A DNA stretch of 20,496 nucleotides from an uncultured Clostridia bacterium (lineage in GTDB: Bacteria; Bacillota; Clostridia; Oscillospirales; Ruminococcaceae). A program made the position numbers and the translations under genes. Below are positions 1 to 8,700 of this stretch, in pieces; positions within the stretch are counted from its first letter, which is position 1, and every line of letters starts with the position of its first letter. The notes beneath the pieces were generated by a model. It was given only the letters and a program-made list of their open reading frames with translations, made no database searches and was not told the origin of the DNA. The stretch is from positions 1-20,496 of the forward strand of contig CANEHP010000017.1 in the NCBI GenBank assembly GCA_947427325.1. The letters are read 5' to 3'.

Positions 1-95
1 CTCGTTCGCATTCTCGTTCGCATTCTCGTTCGCATTCTCGTTCGCATTCTCGTTCGCATTCTCGTTCACATTCTCGTTCACATTCTCGCTCGCAA
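1..95. repeat. 12-bp tandem repeat, cut by left window edge
   Basis: The unit CTCGTTCGCATT is repeated five times (1-60). Two copies of the variant CTCGTTCACATT follow (61-84), then a decayed copy beginning CTCGCTCGC (85-95). The array begins at the first base of the window, so its true length is unknown. Because 12 is a multiple of three, every reading frame stays open through it. On the minus strand one frame reads Asn-Ala-Asn-Glu repeats, but I see no convincing start codon or ribosome binding site and do not call a gene. The decay toward position 95 is typical of the edge of a slippage-prone array. Confidence 0.9.
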
Positions 96-146
96 AAGAT
101 TTCACATAAATTTCACAAAAAATTCATAAAAGCTTCAAAAAAAGCT

Positions 147-174
147 TTAAGTTATTCCTTTGCACTGCCGATAT
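147..174 (+). promoter_or_regulatory. Sigma-28 (SigD/FliA)-type promoter for the flgM operon
   Basis: A -35-like TTAAGTT (147-153) precedes a perfect GCCGATAT -10 element (167-174), with 16 nt between TTAA and GCCGATAT. The family consensus is TAAA-N15/16-GCCGATAT. It lies about 170 bp upstream of flgM, so the transcript would have a long leader (about 180-345). A short inverted repeat, AAAGCTT (129-135) and AAGCTTT (142-148), overlaps the -35. The assignment rests on motif match and on position ahead of late flagellar genes. Confidence 0.75.
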
Positions 175-289
175 TATTTATGAGAAATTTATAAGAATAA
201 AAGGCTTTGATAAAGCGGAGCATAATAATACCGAAGAATAAAAAAGATAAAAGGCAAAAGCCGATGAAAGCCTATGGCTGTGTGAATAA

Positions 290-317
290 AAAGCAAACCG
301 AACCTTTCGGCTGCTTT
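290..317 (+). other. Leader hairpin just upstream of the flgM ribosome binding site
   Basis: AAAGCA (290-295) pairs with TGCTTT (312-317), and CCGAA (298-302) pairs with TTCGG (306-310). The apical loop is CCT, and a small AA/C internal bulge separates the two stems. No T-run follows, so it does not look like a terminator. It ends about 15 nt before the AAAGGG ribosome binding site of flgM, where it could affect RNA stability or translation. The in-frame TTG at 316 lies inside this hairpin, which argues against it as the flgM start. Confidence 0.5.
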
Positions 318-345
318 GCAGTCGGAAACAGAAAGGGTTGATATT

Positions 346-627
346 ATGGAGATAAAGAATTTAAGAGCTAACGCTATCCGTTCCTACGAAAAGTTAGCCG
401 CCGCCGCGCCCGCCAAAAAGGATACGGAAAAGGCTCAGGTGAAATCCAACACGGATAAGGTGGATTTTGATTTTTCAAGCGCTTTGGCAGCAGCAAAGGC
501 AAATGTTGCATCCTCTGCCGACGCCGACGCCAACACTAAGCGCATTGCCGAGCTTCAGGCTCAATATGAGGGCGAATACTGTCCTGTTTCTTCCGAAAGC
601 ATTGCAAACGCCGTTTTGGGAATTTAA
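346..627 (+). CDS. flgM: Anti-sigma-28 factor FlgM
   Basis: FlgM binds and inhibits the flagellar sigma factor sigma-28 until the hook-basal body is finished, then is exported, which releases late gene expression. The 93-residue product has the family layout: a variable, flexible N-terminal half, then DKVDFDFSSAL (about 37-47) and the helical sigma-binding end RIAELQAQYEGEYCPVSSE (about 66-84), which is very typical of FlgM. I chose ATG 346 because AAAGGG (332-337) sits 8 nt upstream. An in-frame TTG at 316 would add ten residues but lies inside a hairpin and has no binding site. It is the first gene of the flagellar run and sits behind a sigma-28-type promoter, which fits the known feedback loop in which sigma-28 transcribes its own inhibitor. 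Confidence 0.93.
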   Translation: MEIKNLRANAIRSYEKLAAAAPAKKDTEKAQVKSNTDKVDFDFSSALAAAKANVASSADADANTKRIAELQAQYEGEYCPVSSESIANAVLGI

Positions 628-687
628 AGTGAAGATTACGGGATATTTGAGGAATCTATAAGCTTTTTGGGAGGAATTTAACAGGAT

Positions 688-1170
688 ATGATAACCGAAA
701 GAACCGCCGATTTTTTAATTGCCTTTCTTGACAAATATAACCGCCACTTTGAGGATTTGGCTGACTTTTTGGAGAAAAAGCAAAACAAAATCTTGCTTGA
801 CGATTTAAAGTGGCTTGAAGAAGCTCTTGTAGAGGAGCAAAGCCTTATTATGCAAGGCAATTCGCTTGAAGAAAGGCGCTTGGAGCTGTTTGAAAAGGCG
901 GGGCTTAAGGGTAAAAAGTTTTCGGAGCTTCCCGAGTATTTCCCGAAGGGCTACGAAGGAACGCTGCGGCTTCATCATGAACGCCTGAATAAATCCGTTG
1001 CAAGAATCAAAAAGCTTACCGACACCGCTGCGGACATTGTGGAAAGAAAGCTTAAGGTTCAGGCAAAGCTGCTTGGGGTAAGTGATTTTACCGGTATCGG
1101 GGCATATTCCGAAGACGCTCGGATCATAAAGGGCAAGGGCGGCGACAACGATATTATAGGCAGCGTGTGA
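688..1170 (+). CDS. flgN: FlgN-type flagellar export chaperone
   Basis: FlgN is a cytoplasmic chaperone that binds the C-termini of the hook-filament junction proteins FlgK and FlgL and delivers them to the flagellar type III export gate. The 160-residue product is highly charged and predicted all-helical, with no membrane segment or signal peptide. It has Leu/Lys/Glu-rich heptads over residues 15-60 and 95-128 and a glycine-rich tail (KGKGGDNDIIGSV), as is usual for FlgN. Sequence is weakly conserved in this family, so the call leans on length, helical character and exact position between flgM and flgK, as in Bacillus (yvyG). The best Shine-Dalgarno, GGGAGG (669-674), is about 13 nt from ATG 688, rather far. 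Confidence 0.8.
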   Translation: MITERTADFLIAFLDKYNRHFEDLADFLEKKQNKILLDDLKWLEEALVEEQSLIMQGNSLEERRLELFEKAGLKGKKFSELPEYFPKGYEGTLRLHHERLNKSVARIKKLTDTAADIVERKLKVQAKLLGVSDFTGIGAYSEDARIIKGKGGDNDIIGSV

Positions 1171-1263
1171 TTTGTCAAAGCGGCAAATACCGTCAAATGC
1201 CGAATCTTTAAAAATATTACCGAAAATATATAAATCTTGTTTTTAGAATATTAGGAGGATTAT

Positions 1264-2940
1264 ATGCGTTCAACATTTTTAGGATTTGAGGTTTCAAAAC
1301 GCACCATACAGATTGCGCAAAAGAGTTTGGATATAACCAACAACAACCTGTCCAACGCCAACACTGCGGGTTATACGAGACAGCGTGTTGATTTGAACTC
1401 CACTTATCTTTATAAGGCAAGCAGATTTACCTCCCCCATAGCCATGCTTTCCATGGCGGGACAGGGCGTTAGCGCCTTTGGCGTGTCGCAGCTGCGTGAT
1501 CCTTATGTCGATAAGAGATACAGGGAGTTTACCGCTTATACGGCGGAAAACGATGTAAGGCACTCTATTCTGTCGGAAACCGAGAAAATCCTTTCCGACG
1601 CAGACGGAAACGGACTGGTTGCCAATCTTGACGAACTGAAATCCGCTTTGGCAAAATACGCAGCAGATTCTTCCTATAACAAGGAGCTGGCAAGCGTTGT
1701 AAGAAACGAGGCGTTTTCCGTATGTCAGACACTTCATTCTTATGCTACCGATCTTGAGAATTTAAGACAGGAAAATATTATAGAGCTTAACAACTCCATT
1801 TCCGAGGTTAATGACCTTATAGACAGAATTGTTACATATAATAAAGCCATTACGGGGGAATACAATATTACCGCCGCAGATAAGATCTACAAAAATGAAT
1901 CCGTTATCGGTTCTTACGGACCCAACGAGCTTATAGACGCAAGAAACGAGCTTATAGACGAGCTTTCCTGCTATGCGAACATTAAGGTTTATGACAATGA
2001 CGACGGCTCGGTAAAAATAATTATGGGCACAGGCGACGAGCTTAGCCCCCACGGCGTTGAGATTGTAAACGGCGCTTCCTATGAGCATCTTGTATTAAAA
2101 AACTTTAAGAGCAGCTCGGTATCTCAAACCTTTGACGATTATGACGCAGCTATGGTGGTATTCACCAACGGCGTTGACGCTAATAAAATGATTACTACCG
2201 GCGATATCAGATCAAGACTTGATATGATAAACGGAAACGGCTCTTATGCCTCTTCACATCAAAACACCGAATACGGAATCCGTTATTATCAGTCCACCAT
2301 AAACGAATTTGCAAAGGCGTTTGCGGAGCAGATGAATAAGCTCAACAGTATGTTCGAGCCTTACGGCGGAGACAGCCGCGCAATGTTCGCAAGCAATAAC
2401 GACTATGATCAGCATGGCAACCGTTTGGTTGATAAAGACGGAAAACCGGTGGAAAGAGAAGAAATAAACGCATGGAATATCAATATTTCTCAAGAGTGGC
2501 TTAACGACGCCACTATGATAGGTCAGGTTTACACACCCGATGAAAAAAATCCCGACGATCCGGATAACGGGGTTTGGAACGGTGAATGGAAATTAAGCCT
2601 TGACGGCAACAATGTCAATACCATTTATTTGGGACTTGACGAGGAAATTAACGTAGGCAGAGTGGGAGAATTTAAAGGCTCTGTTTACGATTACCTTTTG
2701 TTTGTGGACAACAGATTGGGAGAAAGCATTAACTATTACGGGGAACAGTACGATTTAAACTCCAAAAACGCCAACGCCATTTTAGACACAAGGCAGTCTA
2801 TTTCGGGCGTTTCAAAGGAGGAAGAGGGCGTCAATATGCTGAACTATCAGAAATGGTTTAACGCAAGCTCCCGTATGCTCACCACTCTTGACGAACTGTT
2901 GGACAGATTGTTAAATAATACCGGCGTTGTAGGCAGATAA
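1264..2940 (+). CDS. flgK: Flagellar hook-associated protein 1 FlgK
   Basis: FlgK forms the first of the two junction rings between hook and filament, outside the cell. The 558-residue product has the diagnostic N-terminal helix and motif SNANTAGYTRQRV (about 30-42), shared with rod and hook proteins. Its C-terminal helix (GVSKEEEGVNMLNYQKWFNASSR and onward to LLNNTGVVGR) is the classic FlgK D0 end that polymerises inside the filament core. The middle (about residues 240-490) is variable, rich in Asp, Asn and Tyr, and surface-exposed in the family. AGGAGG (1253-1258) lies 5 nt before ATG 1264, a strong start. The 93-bp gap from flgN holds only a short CGGCA/TGCCG inverted repeat. No terminator separates it from flgN, so I infer cotranscription. 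Confidence 0.96.
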   Translation: MRSTFLGFEVSKRTIQIAQKSLDITNNNLSNANTAGYTRQRVDLNSTYLYKASRFTSPIAMLSMAGQGVSAFGVSQLRDPYVDKRYREFTAYTAENDVRHSILSETEKILSDADGNGLVANLDELKSALAKYAADSSYNKELASVVRNEAFSVCQTLHSYATDLENLRQENIIELNNSISEVNDLIDRIVTYNKAITGEYNITAADKIYKNESVIGSYGPNELIDARNELIDELSCYANIKVYDNDDGSVKIIMGTGDELSPHGVEIVNGASYEHLVLKNFKSSSVSQTFDDYDAAMVVFTNGVDANKMITTGDIRSRLDMINGNGSYASSHQNTEYGIRYYQSTINEFAKAFAEQMNKLNSMFEPYGGDSRAMFASNNDYDQHGNRLVDKDGKPVEREEINAWNINISQEWLNDATMIGQVYTPDEKNPDDPDNGVWNGEWKLSLDGNNVNTIYLGLDEEINVGRVGEFKGSVYDYLLFVDNRLGESINYYGEQYDLNSKNANAILDTRQSISGVSKEEEGVNMLNYQKWFNASSRMLTTLDELLDRLLNNTGVVGR

Positions 2941-3017
2941 TCGAAAAAATAACGGACGCTGCCGCCATTAAACAGGTAAATGACAGGCAAAACTTAACAT
3001 AAGAAAGGGTTTTAATT

Positions 3018-4295
3018 ATGAGAATAGCAAGCCAAACCGTTACACGCAACTATCTTAACCGCTTGGAAAAAACATATTCCGACAAATATAACTCCGAAAA
3101 GAAAATAGCAGGCCACCGTCAGTATGACGAGGCAAGCGAAATGCCCGCACAAGCGGCTACCGCTATGAGAGTAAGAAAGGCTATAGCTAACCTTAATACA
3201 TATCAGGAGAATCTGAAAACGGCAGATACTATTTATTCCTCCGCCGAAAGCTCCGTTACCGCTATTTCCGAAATTATTCAGCTTACCTATGAAAAGTGTA
3301 TCGAGGCGGCTAACGGCACAAGCTCCGACGTACATACCCACACACCCGATCAGCTGGAAATGATTGCGACCAATATTGAAGCTTTTGCCGATGAAATTTC
3401 CCGTTTGATGAACCTTACCGTTGCGGACAGAAGAATTTTCGGCGGCATTAACAACGACCAAAAGGCGTTCTCCATCGAAAACGGCAGAGTTATTTACAAC
3501 GGCGTTGACGTGGACGCCTACAACGATCCCAAAATGTTCCCCAACAGCGGTGTTTCCTACTGCGATATCGGGCTTGGCATGACTTTGGATAAAAACGGAA
3601 GAGTCGATGAACAGTCTGCCCTTCCTCTTACCTTTAACGGCTGTGATGTAATAGGCTGCGGAAAACAGGCTAAGGCATACAATATCGATTTGAACTCTAT
3701 CGAGGACGGCACAGCCTACAGCTTTGAGCTTTCGGTAGGAGATCAGAAATACGCCGTTAACTTTACAGGCGGCGCAACTCCCATTGACAGCAGAAACGCC
3801 ATTAACGACGCTATTAAAGCGGCTGTCGGAAATGATAAAATTACCGTTATGGAGCATGGCTTGTTTACCAACGGCATTACGGAAGAAAATTTTTCCGTTA
3901 CCGATACAAGCAAAGGATCAAAGCTTAAAATAGAGGACAAAAGCAACGCTTATTCCAATAATATTATTCAGAGCATTCTTGACGCTGCGAAGATGGTAAG
4001 AGAAGGAAAAGGCGAGGAAATTGCAAAGTATGCGGACCATGTTTACGATTTGCAGACAAAGGTTTCCCTTACCCTTGCAAGGATAGGCAACCAAAGCAAG
4101 TTTATTGAGTTTAACCAAACAAGAGTTACCAACAACCAGGAAACTATGTTTCAGCGTCAAAACGATTTGGAAGGCTTGGTAGACGGAAATCTTGCCGCAG
4201 AAATCACCAACAGAGAGATGTTTGACTCCATTTATACAGCAACTCTTCAAATGGGCGCTTCATCAATTCCCCAATCCATATTTGATTTTATTTAA
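3018..4295 (+). CDS. flgL: Flagellar hook-associated protein 3 FlgL
   Basis: FlgL forms the second junction ring, joining FlgK to the first flagellin layer. The 425-residue product is a flagellin relative. Its N-terminal coiled-coil starts MRIASQTVTRNYLNRLEKTY, and helices carry NLNTYQENLKTADTIYSSAESSV (about 59-81). The conserved RRIFGG segment (about 139-144) marks the transition to the variable centre. The C-terminal helix ends in ITNREMFDSIYTATLQMGA, the FlgL counterpart of the flagellin D0 end. It is somewhat longer than the ~300-residue Bacillus protein because of an enlarged central domain. AAAGGG (3004-3009) is 8 nt before the ATG. It is 77 bp downstream of flgK with no terminator between them. 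Confidence 0.94.
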   Translation: MRIASQTVTRNYLNRLEKTYSDKYNSEKKIAGHRQYDEASEMPAQAATAMRVRKAIANLNTYQENLKTADTIYSSAESSVTAISEIIQLTYEKCIEAANGTSSDVHTHTPDQLEMIATNIEAFADEISRLMNLTVADRRIFGGINNDQKAFSIENGRVIYNGVDVDAYNDPKMFPNSGVSYCDIGLGMTLDKNGRVDEQSALPLTFNGCDVIGCGKQAKAYNIDLNSIEDGTAYSFELSVGDQKYAVNFTGGATPIDSRNAINDAIKAAVGNDKITVMEHGLFTNGITEENFSVTDTSKGSKLKIEDKSNAYSNNIIQSILDAAKMVREGKGEEIAKYADHVYDLQTKVSLTLARIGNQSKFIEFNQTRVTNNQETMFQRQNDLEGLVDGNLAAEITNREMFDSIYTATLQMGASSIPQSIFDFI

Positions 4296-4373
4296 TGAAT
4301 ATTTGACATAATGCCGGCTGAAACAAGGCGGTTAAACCGATGCAAATAAAAAACAAAAAAGGAGGTGCTTTAT

Positions 4374-4979
4374 ATGATAAGCAGCAACCTACTCGATTAC
4401 ACCATTCAAGATATTATTATGAATACTTCGATAAAGCATCCTCGTATGGTGAACCCCGGCACGGAGCAGACCTTTATCCGTCAGGATACGGATTTAGGCG
4501 GGTTGGAGGTTCACACGACAGACGGTATTATAGAGGTAGACACCACAGCGGCAAGAGAAAGCATGGGGTTAGGACAGCTTACCAACGGTGAAGTGATCAA
4601 ACGCTATGCAGAGCTTGGTCAAAAGCATCGGGAGGAGTTTACAAAGCAAACTGTCAAGGACGGCAGACAGCTGTCAATGAAAAGAGCCACTAAGCTCCAG
4701 TTAACCAACCGGCATTTCTTTGAAAGCAAGCTGCCAGATCCTGTGGGAACGGCATTTTATCCCTCCGTCCCCGCTGAATTAAACGCAAAACCGGGTACAA
4801 CGGATATTTCCCATCATCCTACGGAAGTTAATATAGATTGGGCAAATACCGATATTGTTCCCTATTATCTTGACAGGGGAACGGTTACCTTTGATATTGT
4901 ACAAAAGGCGTATGTTCATTTTCAGTATTTAGGTGAACCTAATTTCTTCCCCGATCCGAATTTTCAGTCATGGGCATAA
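4374..4979 (+). CDS. YviE-like (DUF6470 family) flagellar-locus protein
   Basis: The product is 201 residues of unknown molecular function. The call rests mainly on position: in Bacillus subtilis the uncharacterised gene yviE lies between flgL and fliW, exactly as here. The sequence shows alternating short beta-type segments (GGLEVHTTDGIIEVDTTAA, about 46-64; EVNIDWANTDIVPYYLDRG, about 151-169). Between them is a helical stretch with ARESMGLGQL and KRYAELGQKHREEFTKQTV, a pattern I recall from DUF6470 proteins (an Ala/Gly-Leu-Gly block followed by helices). There is no signal peptide or membrane segment. ATG 4374 is chosen because a near-perfect AAAGGAGGTG (4358-4367) ends 6 nt upstream. An in-frame GTG at 4365 overlaps that ribosome binding site and is rejected. 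A family search would settle the name. Confidence 0.65.
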   Translation: MISSNLLDYTIQDIIMNTSIKHPRMVNPGTEQTFIRQDTDLGGLEVHTTDGIIEVDTTAARESMGLGQLTNGEVIKRYAELGQKHREEFTKQTVKDGRQLSMKRATKLQLTNRHFFESKLPDPVGTAFYPSVPAELNAKPGTTDISHHPTEVNIDWANTDIVPYYLDRGTVTFDIVQKAYVHFQYLGEPNFFPDPNFQSWA

Positions 4980-4996
4980 TTTTTTCGGCTGACGGG

Positions 4997-5024
4997 TAAA
5001 ACGAAACGCCGATCGTGCCGAAAT
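4997..5024 (+). promoter_or_regulatory. Sigma-28 (SigD/FliA)-type promoter for fliW-csrA-fliD
   Basis: TAAA (4997-5000) is separated by 16 nt from GCCGAAAT (5017-5024), one base off the GCCGATAT -10 consensus. The spacing equals that of the promoter at 147-174. It lies in the 91-bp gap between the yviE-like gene and fliW, about 40 bp before the fliW start. This would give fliW, csrA and fliD a late-class promoter in addition to read-through from flgM. Confidence 0.6.
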
Positions 5025-5070
5025 AATATACGGGAAATAAAAAAGAAAAAAGAAACGGAAAAGTATTGTT

Positions 5071-5508
5071 ATGATAGTTGAAACAAGAGATTTCGGAAAG
5101 ACAGAGGTCAAGGACGAGGATATTCTCAGCTTTCCCGACGGCGTTTATGCCTTTGACGAAGCTAAGCACTTTGCGCTTATCGCACCAAAGGAAAACGAAT
5201 ACCCCATGTGGCTGCAATGCACCGACTGCTTAAAGCCCTGTTTTATTGTATTTGATCCCAAGCTTTTTTGCAGCGATTACGAAATAACCTTAAACGAGGG
5301 AGAAAAAACTCTGCTTAAGATAAACGACAGCACAGCGCTTCAGGTACTTTGTATCGCCAACGTTCCGGAGGATTTCCGGGATACAACCGTCAATATGAAA
5401 TCTCCTATCGTTATCAACATGGAAAACAAGTTGGGTATGCAGGTAATTCTTCCCCATAACTACCCATACCGACAGCCAATTTACAAGAAATCGGAACAGG
5501 AGGCTTAA
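5071..5508 (+). CDS. fliW: Flagellar assembly factor FliW
   Basis: FliW binds both flagellin and CsrA. When flagellin is exported, freed FliW sequesters CsrA and relieves translational repression of the flagellin message. The 145-residue product matches the family: an N-terminal TRDFGKTEVKDEDILSFPDGVYAFDEAKHFALI (shown here as residue range 5-37), the core MWLQCTDCLKPCFIVFDP (about 46-63), and the C-terminal SPIVINMENKLGMQVIL (about 111-127), typical of FliW. The Shine-Dalgarno is weak (GGAAAAG, 5057-5063, about 7 nt before ATG 5071). Its stop codon is 2 nt from the csrA start, the usual paired arrangement. No flagellin gene is in the window, so the FliW-binding flagellin must be encoded elsewhere. 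Confidence 0.95.
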   Translation: MIVETRDFGKTEVKDEDILSFPDGVYAFDEAKHFALIAPKENEYPMWLQCTDCLKPCFIVFDPKLFCSDYEITLNEGEKTLLKINDSTALQVLCIANVPEDFRDTTVNMKSPIVINMENKLGMQVILPHNYPYRQPIYKKSEQEA

Positions 5509-5510
5509 AG

Positions 5511-5747
5511 ATGTTAGTCGTTACAAGAAAAGTAGATGAAAGCCTCATAATTGCCGATAATATTGAAATTACCGTTTTGGATGTTTCAAGGGATAAGGTC
5601 AAAATCGGAGTGTCCGCTCCGAAGGATATAAAAATTATAAGAAACGAGCTTATAGATACACAGAATGTAAACAAGGATTCCGCAGCATCAAAGGAATTGC
5701 CCAAGAAAACCTTGGAAGCGCTGCTGAATTACAACAAGGAGGATTAA
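5511..5747 (+). CDS. csrA: Carbon storage regulator / translational repressor CsrA
   Basis: CsrA is a small dimeric RNA-binding protein that blocks translation by binding GGA motifs in mRNA leaders; in Firmicutes its main target is flagellin mRNA and its antagonist is FliW. The 78-residue product starts with the invariant MLVVTRKVDESLII. It has IEITVLDVSRDKVKIGVSAP and then IKIIRNEL, whose Arg corresponds to the RNA-binding arginine of the family. It is slightly longer than the 61-74 residues usual for CsrA, with a charged C-terminal tail. Its ribosome binding site AGGAGG (5498-5503) lies inside the end of fliW, so the two genes are probably translationally coupled. That site sits in ACAGGAGG, which resembles the CsrA recognition core ACARGGA and hints at self-repression. 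Confidence 0.95.
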   Translation: MLVVTRKVDESLIIADNIEITVLDVSRDKVKIGVSAPKDIKIIRNELIDTQNVNKDSAASKELPKKTLEALLNYNKED

Positions 5748-5752
5748 GCATC

Positions 5753-8700
5753 ATGGCTAATGCAACCAGCGCACTGAGAATGAGCGGTATGAACTCGGGA
5801 CTTGACACCGAGGCTATTGTAAACGCTCTTACAGCTACCACAAAGAATAAAATCAACAAAAACGAAAGAAAGGTTTTAAAGCTTCAGGCACAGCAGGAGG
5901 CTTACCGTTCCATTATTGCCGCAATGACAAAATTCCAGACCAAGTATTGCAGTATGTCCAATATTAAAACCTGTCTTAAATCCGGCTCTTTGTTTGACAG
6001 CTATAAAAGCACCCTCAGCAACTCGGCGGGAACTAACGTAAACGGCGTTACGGTATCCAGCAGCACGGGAGCTACTCCCGCAACCTATAATGTTAAGGTG
6101 GGAACGGTGGCTACACAGTCCGTTCTCAAATCCTCCACCGCAGAGGGCAAGCCCGTTGATATATCCGAATGCACCGATGCGGACAAGGATTATCTGATGA
6201 CCGTTTCCGTCGGCGGAAAGAAAAAGAATATCACAATTAAGGGCGGCGATGAAGCTGCCGTACGAAACAATATCAATACTGCCCTGAAGGATGCGTTCGG
6301 CATAACCAACAACGGCGAAAACAAGGTTTATATCAGCAATGACAATAAATTTGTTTCCGTTGACAAGCAGAGCGTTACCGCCAGCAGACCTACAGTTTAC
6401 TCCACCGACAGAGATGTGACGGGAATAGATGTAAACAATATGCAGACGGGTACTAACAGCTTTACCATAACCGTAGGCGACACCACTAAAACCGTTAGCT
6501 TTTCGAGCATTTCCGCTGATTATTTTAATGAGATATTTGAGGACGGCTACAGCGACGGCGCTCATATTAAAGCAGACGCCGATCCCAAAAAGGTGGCTTT
6601 GTTTAAGCAGATTGCCGAAAATCAGCGTCAGGGCGATGTTTACGACGCATATAATCAGTACGAGGAAGATAATCTTAAGGATAACGCAGCCGCACAGGAA
6701 CAGTTTGCCATAGATTATATGCAGTACGAGCATGATAAGGCTTACAGGGACGCCGAAAAGGCTCAGCGCGATCTTGCCAAAGAAAAGATTATTTCCGACG
6801 GCCTTGAAAACATAAAGGAAAACATTACCTTTGACAAGGACGGAAACGTTACCGTTAATTCCTCCGAGCTTTCCGCAAAGGAACAGCAGGCTTATGACAA
6901 TGTGCGTCAAGGCTATCAGGACGCCCTTGCCGCAGGAGATATTTCAAGCAATCCCAAGCACTTTGACTATATGTCCTTTGAAACCTATTACAAAAAACAT
7001 ATGGAGTCGGAATATAAGTCTTTGATAGGCGAGGACGACGTAGACGCTTTTTGGGCTTCCGATGAGGGCAAGTATAATCAGGAGCAGCTGGAACAGAGAT
7101 ATGAAGCAATAGAAAAGTCCTATGAAAGCAAAAAGGATGCATTTATTAAGTCAAAGCAGGCTGTAGCTTACGAGGCTCGTTTTAAGGAGGCTAAGCAGGC
7201 CGCTTACGACGCTGCGGTAGCGGCGGGAGATATTTCCGATCAGGAGGATCACAAATATTACTGCTCCTTTGAAGATTTTAAGTTCAGCAAGAGCGAATTT
7301 GAAAGCGGAGAGGATTATCAGTCATATTACAATGATTATCTTACCGACGCCGACAATATAAAGCACAGCTATGACGGTATAGATTATATTACCGACTTCA
7401 AGAATATCTCCCAGTCCGGCAAGACGGAGTATTACGACAAAAAGCTGTACACAGGAGCTGACGAGGAGAGCTATTTAAACAGCTATGACGCCGCACAGGC
7501 AGTAAGAGATTTCAATACCGCAAATATTCAGAATAACTTAGGCGCAGTTACCTTTAAGGATGAATTTACAAATATCAAGGCAACCGTAAATGCCGACGGC
7601 ACGATTTCCATTTCGGGCAAGGCTACATATGAAGTTGACGACGGGGCAGGAAACAAGACAACTCCTCCCAAAAGCTTCGCTATTACACAGGGCGACAAAA
7701 ACGCAAACGACTTCGGTTTCGACGCAACCTCCACCCATTCCTCGGCAGGTGGCGTTTCAAACCAGATCGCCACATCTCAGACTCTTGATTCTCTGGGACT
7801 TACCGCAGACGAAAACGGAAATTACAATTTTAAAATAAACGGCGTTTCTTTCTCCTTTAAAAGCGATGCAACCATTAAGGAAATGATGAACCAGGTCAAC
7901 GCTTCCACGGCAGGCGTTAAAATGTCCTACACCACCATTACAAATCATTTTGCCATAACTGCCAACGAATACGGAAGAGGAACCGAAATTACCTTTGAGG
8001 ACGGCGGCGAGGGTCTTTTGGGCGCACTGGGATTCGATGAAAACGCAACCTTTACCGAGGGTCAGAACACAACCATCGAAATCAACGGAGAATTTATTGA
8101 AACTACCTCCAACTCCTATACCGTTGACGGTACGACCTTTACCTTCAGCGCTGCGGCAGAGGGCACGGAGTTTACCAACGAGGTTAAAAGAGACTACTCT
8201 CCCGCTATTGACGCTATCAAGAGCTTTGTTGAGGATTACAACAAGCTTATCGACGATGTTTACGGCTATGTAGACGACGAGCCCAACAAGGATTATTACT
8301 TCCTTACCGAGGACGACAAGGACGAAATGGATCTGTCCGAGTCTCAGGAGGAAAAATGGGAAAAGCTGGCTAAGAAGGGTATTCTGTACCGTGATTCCAC
8401 CTTGCAGAGCATAATGTCATCTTTAAGAACGGCGCTTTATTCGTCCGTTGACGCTGCGGACGGAACAAAGGTAGGTCTTTACAGATTGGGTATTACTACC
8501 ACATCGAATTTGTCGGATCACGGAAAGCTGCAATTCAGCCCGACTATGACAGACGCCGAATTTGAAAGCACCTTTGCTCAATATGCAGATGAATTTGCAA
8601 AGCTCTTTAACGATTCCAAGGACGGTATTGCATATCAGTTCGATAATATTCTGAACGGTGCGGTTAAAACCTCCGGCGCAGAAGCGGACAGAGGCGTGCT

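Noticed and set aside
1175..1206. A third sigma-28 promoter before flgK (TCAA...GCCGAATC)
   Set aside because: The -35 and -10 matches are weak and the spacer is about 20 nt, outside the 15-16 nt seen in the two better sites.
4340..4591. Overlapping plus-strand frame at the start of the yviE-like gene
   Set aside because: It overlaps the well-supported gene in another frame, has an Arg/His/Tyr-biased composition, and its start precedes rather than follows the strong ribosome binding site.
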